Made by a program: the position numbers and the translations under genes
Shown: in pieces, positions 42,452-49,718 of the stretch
Numbering within the stretch: the first letter of the stretch is position 1
Layout of the letters: each line of letters begins with the position of its first letter
Notes under the pieces: generated by a model
What the model was told of the DNA's origin: nothing
What the model saw: the letters and a program-made list of their open reading frames with translations, nothing else
The model's database searches: none
NCBI GenBank assembly: GCA_946407735.1
Contig: CAMJPL010000001.1
Coordinates: 1 to 64,000, forward strand
DNA from: an uncultured Clostridia bacterium
Lineage (GTDB): Bacteria; Bacillota; Clostridia; Oscillospirales; CAG-272
Length of the DNA: 64,000 bases
Direction of reading: 5' to 3'

Positions 42452-43870
42452 TCAGTCCACGATTATCCTTACGCTGCCGTATTTTACTTCCGAGTATATG
42501 CTCGTCCGTCCGACGGTGAAGCTGTGGGTGTGTATCTCGACCTCTCTGCCGCGCGCGTACAGATTAGACAGCGCGTCGACATGAAGGGAGCTGATGTAGC
42601 TCGCGCCGGAGACGCGCCATTTCGCGCTGCCGTAGAGCGAGACGTTCACGCCGGTGCTCCAGCGGCCGCTCTGTACGGCTCCCGTCCAGTCGGCGCCGGA
42701 ATAGAGGATCATGTCGATCCTGCCCCAGCCGCTTCCCGGTCCGGCGTTAACTATGTCGCCGGAGACGGTCTGCGAGGAAAGGGAGATGTCGGCTCTGAAT
42801 CCGGCCGGGCCGGATATCTCCATGAGCGAAGATCCGCCCTCGATCGTGTTTGACGATAGGCTGATCGACGCCCCGTCCTCGACTTTGATGAGCGGCTTGT
42901 CCTTCGCCGCCTTTACGGTGCAGCCGGAGAGCGTAAGCGATCCGCCCGTTATTTCGGCGGCGGAGCCGGCGGATGCTGTGAGCGAGCCTCCCGTGACCGA
43001 GACCGAACCGCCGTTTACCGCGGCGCAGGGAGCGTCTGATCCTCCGGACCAGATTGCCGCGCCGTCGATGCTTATCTTTGCTCCCGAGCCGTCAGCCGAT
43101 ATGACCGGTACGCCTGATACCGACGAGCTGAGCGTGCCGCCGCTGATACTTGCGGCGGAATCGCTTTCGACGCGGAGGACAGGCGACGCTCCGTCGGGCT
43201 TTTCTATCTCGGCCCCGTCAAGATTCACGACGGCGCCTTCATTTACGACGATTGAGCTCCATTCCGGCTTACCGCCGAAGCTGTATTCGCTCTTCGAGGC
43301 CGTGAAGACGGCTTCGCCGTCCGCTTCGGACGTTCCTGCCGTATCAGTCGGGACAGCGGCTTCTTCGGCGGCGGTGTCATCGGTTACGCTTTCGGCGGCT
43401 TCATCGCTGCCGCCGATTATGTCTGCCAGCCCCGAAACCATCCGCCCGATCCCTGACAGCGCCCCGTTTACGAGAGCGCTGTATGCCGTCGGCTGAGGAT
43501 TGATTGCGTCGGCTGCTTCCGTCTCGGCGGCTGTCTCCGCTGCGTCGGATGGGGCTTCAGCGGTGTCAGCCGGGGATCCCCCGGCTTCTGCCTCGGTTTC
43601 CTCTGTGATATCTGAGGCCTCCGCTGTTTCCGCGGCCGCTTCCGACTCTGCCGCGTCTTCCGATGCGCCTTCATCCGCTGCTTCGACGGCATCCGCTTCG
43701 CTTTCCGGCGCTGTTTCCGGCGCGGCTTCGACTTCGGGATCGGCGCTCTCCGAAGCCGATGCTTCCGCCGGTTCGCCGCTGTCCGGCTCCGCCGACGGAG
43801 CGGCGGACGGCTGCAGCGCGATGACGAGGCTTATCATCGCCGCGAGGATCCGCTCAAATACTGAATCCAT
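42452..43870 (-). CDS. Repetitive Ala/Glu-rich surface protein with beta-helix-like domain
   Basis: 472 residues. The N-terminus (MDSVFERILAAMISLVIALQ) may be a signal peptide, though it is less basic than usual. Residues about 25-190 are a low-complexity stretch dominated by Ala, Glu, Ser, Asp and Thr. From about 200 on, short Gly/Ser-rich repeats with regular spacing (VVNLDGAEIEKPDG, AASISGGTLSSS, VSVTGGSLTASAG) look like a right-handed beta-helix as in pectate-lyase-like adhesins. No anchoring motif is visible. Highly acidic. It starts 18 nt after the ADP-ribosylglycohydrolase stop and is therefore probably co-transcribed with it. I cannot assign a function. Confidence 0.75.
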   Translation of the reverse strand: MDSVFERILAAMISLVIALQPSAAPSAEPDSGEPAEASASESADPEVEAAPETAPESEADAVEAADEGASEDAAESEAAAETAEASDITEETEAEAGGSPADTAEAPSDAAETAAETEAADAINPQPTAYSALVNGALSGIGRMVSGLADIIGGSDEAAESVTDDTAAEEAAVPTDTAGTSEADGEAVFTASKSEYSFGGKPEWSSIVVNEGAVVNLDGAEIEKPDGASPVLRVESDSAASISGGTLSSSVSGVPVISADGSGAKISIDGAAIWSGGSDAPCAAVNGGSVSVTGGSLTASAGSAAEITGGSLTLSGCTVKAAKDKPLIKVEDGASISLSSNTIEGGSSLMEISGPAGFRADISLSSQTVSGDIVNAGPGSGWGRIDMILYSGADWTGAVQSGRWSTGVNVSLYGSAKWRVSGASYISSLHVDALSNLYARGREVEIHTHSFTVGRTSIYSEVKYGSVRIIVD

Positions 43871-43888
43871 GGATCTACCCCTCTCCCG

Positions 43889-45256
43889 TCACGCTTTTAT
43901 GTGCTCTATCGTCTTTTCGGCCATCTGATCGACGGAAACGAGCTGATATCCGCCGATGTCGGTGCGCAGCTGCCCGCCGATGGGAGCCGTCCACTCGTCC
44001 GGGATCCCGCTGTCGCCGATCATCATGCCGAGGATAGATCCGGCGGTGGCGCCGTTGCAGTCGGTGTCAAAGCCCTGCATGACCGCCCAGCATACCGTCC
44101 TGCCGTAATCCTTCTCTCCCCAGAGCAGGGCGGCGGCGACTATCATCGCGTTCGACACGGTGTAGCACCAGTCGAAGCCGACGCTCTCGTCATAGCGGCT
44201 GTGGATCAGTGCCGAGGCGTCGTCCGAGGTCTTTCCCGCTTTGTACATATCGAGGATGTCCTTCACCTCGTGATAGAGGCGGCTCTTTTCAGGCACCTCG
44301 CCGAGCCCGGTTTCGATGACGTCGGCGATGTCGTCTGAGACGGCCGCCCGCGCGAGAGCGGCGGCGATGAACATCTCGCCGTAGATCCCGTTCTTTATAT
44401 GGCTGATCGAGGCGTCGCGCCAGGCCATGTCGGCGGCTGCCGCCGGATCGCCGGGATTTATGTACCCGAAATAGTCGCCGCGGATCTGAGCGCCGATATA
44501 CTCGCGGTAGGGATTGTGATACATCGCCGATTCCGGCGGCTTTATCCCGGCGATCAGGTTGCGGTAGGCGACCCTCTCGGCGGTGCAGTAGGGCCATATC
44601 CCGGCGTTGTACAGCCACTCGAAGGCGACGTCGTCCGGCGTGAAGCCCTTGCCGCGGCGGTCGATGAGCTTTACTCCGGTGACAGTGTAATTGGTGTCGT
44701 CGTCAGACGGCGCGATCCCGCCGATGGTGTCGATGAAGGTGCCGCCGTCCCACTGCCCGAGCGCCTTCGCGGTATCGGAGTCCTTCCTGAGATAACGGAC
44801 GAGCGGCCAGTTGCCCTGACTTTCTGCGTATTTTTTTATGTTCCACGATCTCCATCCCTCGACCGGCTTGCCGAGAAGGCATCCGCAGACGCGTCCGTAC
44901 CACGCGCCCTTGATGCGGCCGCGCAGAGCCTCGATATCGGCGTCTGAGAGCTTCACGGCGGCTCTGTGCGACGACGGTCTCGCCGCCTGTATCGAAGGAA
45001 GGTCGGACGGCTCGACATACGGGTAATCCGCCTTCAGAGGAGACATCTCTAGCGCTCTGTACAGCCCGTCGGCGAGGATATCCTTCTCCTCGCCGGGATC
45101 GAGCCTCGACACCTCGCCGAGGATGGTTTCATATCTTTCCACATCCCGTCCCTCGAAGACGCACTGCCGGTATTCCGTCGGCAGCTCTTTGGCGTAATCG
45201 AGCCAGGAGCCCATGTGATCGAGATAATACTGCCAGTGAGGATTGTTTATTTCCAT
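43889..45256 (-). CDS. ADP-ribosylglycohydrolase family protein
   Basis: 455 residues. The C-terminal two-thirds match the ADP-ribosylglycohydrolase (DraG-like) fold: IKGAWYGRVCGCLLGKPVEG, the metal-binding APSDDDTNYT and the second metal motif GFDTDCNGATAGSILGMM. The N-terminal ~110 residues (NNPHWQYYLDHMGSWLDY) are an extra helical region seen in some clostridial members. The family removes ADP-ribose from proteins or small molecules, but many members act on unknown substrates. Cytosolic. GAAAGGA precedes ATG 45256, and a TTGATT/TATAAT promoter lies at 45295-45323. First gene of a two-gene minus-strand operon. Confidence 0.87.
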   Translation of the reverse strand: MEINNPHWQYYLDHMGSWLDYAKELPTEYRQCVFEGRDVERYETILGEVSRLDPGEEKDILADGLYRALEMSPLKADYPYVEPSDLPSIQAARPSSHRAAVKLSDADIEALRGRIKGAWYGRVCGCLLGKPVEGWRSWNIKKYAESQGNWPLVRYLRKDSDTAKALGQWDGGTFIDTIGGIAPSDDDTNYTVTGVKLIDRRGKGFTPDDVAFEWLYNAGIWPYCTAERVAYRNLIAGIKPPESAMYHNPYREYIGAQIRGDYFGYINPGDPAAAADMAWRDASISHIKNGIYGEMFIAAALARAAVSDDIADVIETGLGEVPEKSRLYHEVKDILDMYKAGKTSDDASALIHSRYDESVGFDWCYTVSNAMIVAAALLWGEKDYGRTVCWAVMQGFDTDCNGATAGSILGMMIGDSGIPDEWTAPIGGQLRTDIGGYQLVSVDQMAEKTIEHIKA

Positions 45257-45294
45257 GACGCGGTCCTTTCGTTTCAGGTTCAGTCTTCGTTTTA

Positions 45295-45323
45295 ATTATA
45301 TCATAATCGGAAGGTGAAATCAA
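45295..45323 (-). promoter_or_regulatory. Promoter of the ADP-ribosylglycohydrolase operon
   Basis: Minus strand TTGATT (45323-45318), 17-nt spacer, TATAAT (45300-45295). Confidence 0.75.
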
Positions 45324-45449
45324 GGATATATCAAAAAATAACGGCGGCAGATACAGTTAACGGAAAATTCACATAAAAAGTGCAATAAAACGCCGCTCTG
45401 AAAGGTCTTATATGTCAGACCCGGGCAAAAACGAAAAGGAGGCGGCAGG

Positions 45450-46016
45450 ATGACAGAGGACAGGAGTCTTTCGGCCGAAGAGGCGGAAACGGCGCGAAGG
45501 ATATACTGCGCATACAAAAATAAGATGTTTTCAATCGCCCTCGGCATACTTCACGACAGCCATGACGCCGAGGACGCGGTGTCGGAAAGCGTCGTCAGGA
45601 TCATAAGGAACATAGACAGATTCAAAGGCGCGGATGAAAGGCTGGTCAAAGCCGGCGTGCTCATCTATACCCGCAGCGCCGCGCTGAACTTATACAACAG
45701 GAAAAAACGCCTTTCCGCGCATGAGGAAAGCGCCGTCACGGAAACAGACGACGGCTTTGAAGAACGGGAATTTGAGGACGTCTTCGCCGACGTGCAGCTT
45801 TCGGCTGCAAGAGACGACGAAAAAGAAAGGATCCTTATCTGCCTCGGCAGACTCGGGCAGCGGGATAGGGACCTTCTCACGCTCGTCTGCTCGCTCGGGT
45901 ATTCGTATAAAGAGACGTCCGAGATCACGGGCATGACGGTGTCGAACGTAGGCAGCGCCCTGAAACGGGCGAAGGAAAGGCTGAGAAAGGAGCTTGAAAA
46001 TGAAGGGATTATCTGA
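45450..46016 (+). CDS. ECF-type RNA polymerase sigma factor
   Basis: 188 residues with region 2 (YKNKMFSIALGILHDSHDAEDAV, about 23-50) and region 4 (GQRDRDLLTLVCSLGYSYKE, then a helix-turn-helix ending in LKRAKERLRKEL, about 132-183). The linker between them (about 85-120) is strongly acidic (TETDDGFEEREFEDVF). ATG 45450 has AAGGAGG upstream. It overlaps the DUF4367 gene by 17 nt, the usual sigma/anti-sigma arrangement. Its sequence differs clearly from the ECF factor at 6119, so the two systems are not recent duplicates. Confidence 0.87.
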   Translation: MTEDRSLSAEEAETARRIYCAYKNKMFSIALGILHDSHDAEDAVSESVVRIIRNIDRFKGADERLVKAGVLIYTRSAALNLYNRKKRLSAHEESAVTETDDGFEEREFEDVFADVQLSAARDDEKERILICLGRLGQRDRDLLTLVCSLGYSYKETSEITGMTVSNVGSALKRAKERLRKELENEGII

Positions 46017-46629
46017 TCTTCTCATCTGCTCGGCGGAGAGGGAATTTGATATGCAGGCGGAAGCTGAGACTCCGTCCGGCCTCGACGGGAAAATCGACGG
46101 GATGATTCAAGGGATCGTAAAGCCGCGCCGAGCCGCCGCGCTGAGGAAGAGCGTCAGGTTCATAATCGCCGCTTCTTTTATTTCGGTACTGCTGATTTCG
46201 GCCATATATGCCGGATGCGGTCTGATACCGGGGTTCACCGAGAAGATAACCGGCGGGTTCATAAGCTGGGATTTCGGCAAAGACGACGGCGGCGAGCCGT
46301 TTTCAAACAGGCTTCCGGAGTATATCCCGGACGGCTGGGAGATCCATGTGAGCTCCGTCGAGGAAAATATGGCGACTACTGTGATGTTCAACTCGGAGGA
46401 CAGCTCGCTCGGATATGTGACGATAACCGAGCAGAAGGGCAGCAGGATCGCGATAGACGCCGACGGCTGCGAAAAGAAGGAGGTCGAAGTAAGGGAAGGT
46501 ATCGTCGGCGTCCTCTATTTATACGAGGACCGTATGGCGCTCGTCTTCAGGGACGGGGTGAATATCATCCTGAGCGCGAGAGGGTGCAGTGAAGAAGAGC
46601 TGATCAGGATCGCGGCGAGCATTAAATGA
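46000..46629 (+). CDS. DUF4367 protein, probable anti-sigma factor
   Basis: 209 residues with a cytoplasmic N-terminal segment (about 1-48), one membrane helix (about 50-70, VRFIIAASFISVLLISAIYA) and an extracellular DUF4367 domain (about 100-209: LPEYIPDGWEIHVSS, GYVTITEQKGSRIAID, VEVREGIVGVLY). This layout is usual for membrane anti-sigma factors paired with ECF sigma factors in Clostridia. ATG 46000 is preferred over the TTG at 45994 because AAAGGAG lies 8 nt upstream. It overlaps the sigma-factor gene, so the two are translationally coupled; I infer that it holds that sigma factor at the membrane until an envelope signal arrives. Confidence 0.82.
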   Translation: MKGLSDLLICSAEREFDMQAEAETPSGLDGKIDGMIQGIVKPRRAAALRKSVRFIIAASFISVLLISAIYAGCGLIPGFTEKITGGFISWDFGKDDGGEPFSNRLPEYIPDGWEIHVSSVEENMATTVMFNSEDSSLGYVTITEQKGSRIAIDADGCEKKEVEVREGIVGVLYLYEDRMALVFRDGVNIILSARGCSEEELIRIAASIK

Positions 46630-46659
46630 CAAGCATTAAATGACAAGCATTAAGTGATT
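46618..46659. repeat. Three 14-bp tandem repeats at the DUF4367 stop codon
   Basis: AGCATTAAATGACA occurs twice exactly (46618-46631, 46632-46645) and a third time with two changes (46646-46659). The first unit contains the stop codon and the others repeat it, probably by slippage. Confidence 0.85.
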
Positions 46660-46679
46660 AGGATTGAATGATATAAAAC

Positions 46680-46710
46680 GGCCGGTCTCCATGTATAGCG
46701 GAGACCGGCC
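46680..46710. terminator. Hairpin between convergent genes
   Basis: A perfect 11-bp stem GGCCGGTCTCC/GGAGACCGGCC with a 9-nt loop. On the minus strand it is followed by a T-rich stretch, so it probably ends the SpoIID-family operon as well as the DUF4367 gene. Confidence 0.7.
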
Positions 46711-46769
46711 TGCGTATTGTCTGTATAAGGGGCGTAGCGGAAGAAAATACCGAGTATCGGATTGCCCGT

Positions 46770-48746
46770 TCAGCTCAGCGACGACAGCGTCGTGCCGGGG
46801 TAGTACGTCATGAGTATCGTCGAGTAGTTGTAGCCCATCTCGGCCATGTTCATGGCTCCGTACTGGCTCATGCCGACGCCGTGGCCCCAGCCGCGGCCGA
46901 CGAAGACGAAGTTCTCCGGCTCGCCCTCGGCGTCGACCTCGCGGTCGACGCGGTAGACCGACATGTCGGCGAGCGATGCGATATACGCCTTGCTGTCGAC
47001 CGACACCTGAGACGACACGGCCGAGCTCGGCGCGAGGCTGGTGATATAAGTGCCGTTTGCCGACGCTATCGACACGCCGCTTAGCGCGTCGGCGGCGAGC
47101 ACGCCGTTTGCCGCGCCTCCTGAGACGTACAGCACCTCCGAGGCGAGCGGCTTGTCTCCGTCGGACGTGGCCGCGATTATATCGGACGGCGCCGATACGG
47201 TGCCGTAGCTGACTGACGTCGGCGAGCCTGTCGCCCACGGATAGCTGCCGGTCGGGTATGTGTCGGTCATTACAGCCTTCTCACCGCCTCGGACGACGGT
47301 GAAGTTCGCCGAGTTCACATACGCCTGAAGCACCGTCCTTATGCGGTCCGACGTCGTTATCGTCGCCGTACCGCCGTTCTCGTCGGTGAAGGTGATGGAA
47401 TAGATGTAGGACGAGTTCTGGCAGAGCTGATCTATTTTCACATCGGTTATCGGCGCCGTGATGCCGCTGTAGCCGTGCGCGGTGAGAGTGTTCTGCAGCT
47501 GCTCCGGCGTCACTTCGGTCTGCCAGTCGCCCTCGGGATGCTCGGAGTATTTCTCCCACGGCGTCCATATCGCCCTGAGATACGGCAGATCGTAGCCGCC
47601 CCACGCGTCTGAGGACTTAACGGTGCACTCGCCCATTACGGCGCTGTAATACGTCCTCGCCGGAGCGTTGTTGTATGTCAGTATCACGCCGGAGGTCTCG
47701 GCGACGGCGCGTTTTGTCGAATCCGTCGCCCTGCCTATGCCGAGATATGCCTGGCAGTGGGTGCCGCTGCACATGTCGAAGCCGTATTCCGAATGGCGGC
47801 CGAGCATCGAGAGCGAATACGTCCTCGAAGCGACGGCCATGGCTTTCAGCGACTCCATCGGCCACGACGGGCTTATCTCCCACGGCAGAAGACCGTTTAT
47901 GTACTGATCCATCGTCAGGATGTTGACCACCTGCACGCCGTCGCGCGCGCCGCTGACATAGCGGGAATACTCGAATATCCCCTCGTACTGGCGTCCCGAC
48001 GGCGAGACGAGCACAGAGTTTCCGCTGCCGTCGCCGCGCGGGAGCATGCAGAGAGCCGTATTTCCGCTGCCGTCGTCGTACTCGAAGAGGATCTTCCCGC
48101 TGTCGGGCTCGAGCAGGGACAGCCCTCTCCCCGACGGCGACACGACGTACGCGCCGGGCAGGATCTGCTGCACGACGGGAAGGTAGAGCTCGGCGTCCTC
48201 GCGGTTGGCGAAGTTGCCGATGCGAAGGACATACGCGCCGCCCACCACCGCCGGGAAGATCTCGTCGGTGAGGGTCAGGGCGGCGGCTTCGATCCCCGCG
48301 TATTTTGCGGCGAAATCGGACGCCGAGCCTATGTCCACCTCGACGTGGTAGGCGCCGATGAAGGTCGAGTTGTAGGCTCCCGTCACCCAGTAGGTGCGGC
48401 CGGATTTCGCGAGATTGGCGTCGCTTGCGACTGTGACCGCCGTCTCCGACAGCTGCCAGAGAGACGTCATATTGCCGCTCGAGTCCTTCGACGTGAAGCC
48501 GAGATTGAAGCCGGTGGCGCTTTTCACCTCATATCCGGTAGTCACGCCGGAGCCGTACATTATGCCGACGCGGATGCGCTGGTTTGCCGAAAAGCCGTCT
48601 ATCGCGTATGATCCTATCGCCAGATACTGTATGACGGCGATAGCCGTGCCGCCGAGCATGAGCAGGCAGAGTATGAGCGCCAGGATCCTCGCCCAGAGAC
48701 GGGCGGAGGAGCCGTAGGTGCTTCTTTTGCTGTTTTTAGCCGACAA
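46770..48746 (-). CDS. SpoIID/LytB-domain membrane-anchored protein
   Basis: 658 residues. One membrane helix near the N-terminus (about 20-42, LWARILALILCLLMLGGTAI) anchors a large extracellular part. A SPOR-like or accessory region (about 55-260) precedes the SpoIID/LytB domain (about 270-400: LPWEISPSWPMESLKAMAVA, GTHCQAYLGIGRATD, YYSAVMGECTVKSS). The C-terminal GRGWGHGVGMSQYGAMNMAE and YYPGT are family signatures. SpoIID is a lytic transglycosylase of the sporulation engulfment machinery; SpoIID-like proteins also occur in cell-wall remodelling outside sporulation. The start is TTG at 48746, with AAGGGGAG upstream, and overlaps the end of the preceding gene by 11 nt. Confidence 0.88.
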   Translation of the reverse strand: MSAKNSKRSTYGSSARLWARILALILCLLMLGGTAIAVIQYLAIGSYAIDGFSANQRIRVGIMYGSGVTTGYEVKSATGFNLGFTSKDSSGNMTSLWQLSETAVTVASDANLAKSGRTYWVTGAYNSTFIGAYHVEVDIGSASDFAAKYAGIEAAALTLTDEIFPAVVGGAYVLRIGNFANREDAELYLPVVQQILPGAYVVSPSGRGLSLLEPDSGKILFEYDDGSGNTALCMLPRGDGSGNSVLVSPSGRQYEGIFEYSRYVSGARDGVQVVNILTMDQYINGLLPWEISPSWPMESLKAMAVASRTYSLSMLGRHSEYGFDMCSGTHCQAYLGIGRATDSTKRAVAETSGVILTYNNAPARTYYSAVMGECTVKSSDAWGGYDLPYLRAIWTPWEKYSEHPEGDWQTEVTPEQLQNTLTAHGYSGITAPITDVKIDQLCQNSSYIYSITFTDENGGTATITTSDRIRTVLQAYVNSANFTVVRGGEKAVMTDTYPTGSYPWATGSPTSVSYGTVSAPSDIIAATSDGDKPLASEVLYVSGGAANGVLAADALSGVSIASANGTYITSLAPSSAVSSQVSVDSKAYIASLADMSVYRVDREVDAEGEPENFVFVGRGWGHGVGMSQYGAMNMAEMGYNYSTILMTYYPGTTLSSLS

Positions 48747-49416
48747 TTGTGTATTCTCCCCTTACCATCAGATAGGCGTCGTCCCCCGTCGCTTCGACGC
48801 CGCGGCCGTCAGCGCGCGGGATGAGGATGTAGTGGTTGACGCCAAGCTTGTCGCCGTGAAGGATCTCGGCTCCGCCCGTGAGATCGGAAAGCCCGACTCC
48901 TGCGGCGCGGTTGGCCTCGCTTGTGACGACGGCGGTCAGCTCTCCCGAGCGCGGGATGAGCTCAAGGGAGGAGTCGGCGGTGAGCACCTGCCCGTTTATA
49001 AGGTGTACGACCTCGTACTCGGCGGACGCCTGTACGGTCTGCTGGGCTGGCTGAGATCCGGCGGATGTCTGCGCGCCGCTGCCAGCGTCCCCGCTTTCGC
49101 CTGACGACGCGGCGTCCTGCGATGAATTGTCCGAAGCGCCGATGTCGACGCCGAGCTTTATCTGCTGCAGCTCCTGAGCCTGCCTTGCCTGAGTCTGCTC
49201 GAGCGCGATAATCGACGAGCTGAGCTCACTTATGCGGTTGTTGATCGTGTCGATGCCGAATTCGGATCTCATGTCCTGCTTCATCGCCTGAACGTAGCTG
49301 ACGGTGACGAGGGGATCCGACTGTGTGTCATAGCCGTCGGCGAATACGGCGACAGCCGCCGCGGCCGCGATGGACAAAACGAGAGCCCCGACGGCCGCCT
49401 TTTCCTTTATATTCAA
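48736..49416 (-). CDS. Exported coiled-coil protein of unknown function
   Basis: 226 residues from a TTG start at 49416 that has GGAGG 8 nt upstream; a longer frame upstream lacks a better start. The signal or anchor helix NIKEKAAVGALVLSIAAAAA (about 2-27) is followed by a helical, probably coiled-coil segment (about 55-90, ISELSSSIIALEQTQARQAQ), a Ser/Gly/Ala-rich linker (about 95-130) and a C-terminal globular part (VVHLINGQVLTADSSLELIP, GDKLGVNHYILIPRAD). Its gene overlaps the SpoIID-family gene, so I infer a joint role in wall remodelling, with this protein as partner or regulator. I do not recognise a named family. Confidence 0.75.
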   Translation of the reverse strand: MNIKEKAAVGALVLSIAAAAAVAVFADGYDTQSDPLVTVSYVQAMKQDMRSEFGIDTINNRISELSSSIIALEQTQARQAQELQQIKLGVDIGASDNSSQDAASSGESGDAGSGAQTSAGSQPAQQTVQASAEYEVVHLINGQVLTADSSLELIPRSGELTAVVTSEANRAAGVGLSDLTGGAEILHGDKLGVNHYILIPRADGRGVEATGDDAYLMVRGEYTIVG

Positions 49417-49532
49417 GATATATACCTCCGCTCTGCGGCGGGGGGCGGCAGGAAAAAAGCCCCTCTCCGCGAATAGAAACAGCGTCTCTTTCAGCAGTCC
49501 GGGCACGGCGAAAACCGCCCGGAAGCATTTCT

Positions 49533-49561
49533 ATTATATCACAATATCGGCCCGGTTTCAA
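49533..49561 (-). promoter_or_regulatory. Promoter of the SpoIID-family operon
   Basis: Minus strand TTGAAA (49561-49556), 17-nt spacer, TATAAT (49538-49533). Consensus-like hexamers suggest vegetative sigma-A transcription rather than a sporulation sigma factor. Confidence 0.75.
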
Positions 49562-49654
49562 CGGAATCGGATAAAAAAATCCTTTCCGCGGCGCCGGATT
49601 CGATAAAAATATACAAAATCGAAAAAATATAGAGCCCAAGTTGACGTCCCGCAC

Positions 49655-49683
49655 TTGTTTTTCTTCTTCGGCTGTGCTATAAT
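49655..49683 (+). promoter_or_regulatory. Promoter of the GH3-GDPD-GH36-SBP run
   Basis: TTGTTT (49655-49660), 17-nt spacer, TATAAT (49678-49683). The sequence just before the -10 (GGCTGTGC) resembles that of the promoter at 31061-31089 (CGCTGTGC), giving both an extended -10. Confidence 0.65.
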
Positions 49684-49718
49684 TATATCCGGAAAACAAA
49701 ACCACGGAGGATATATAA

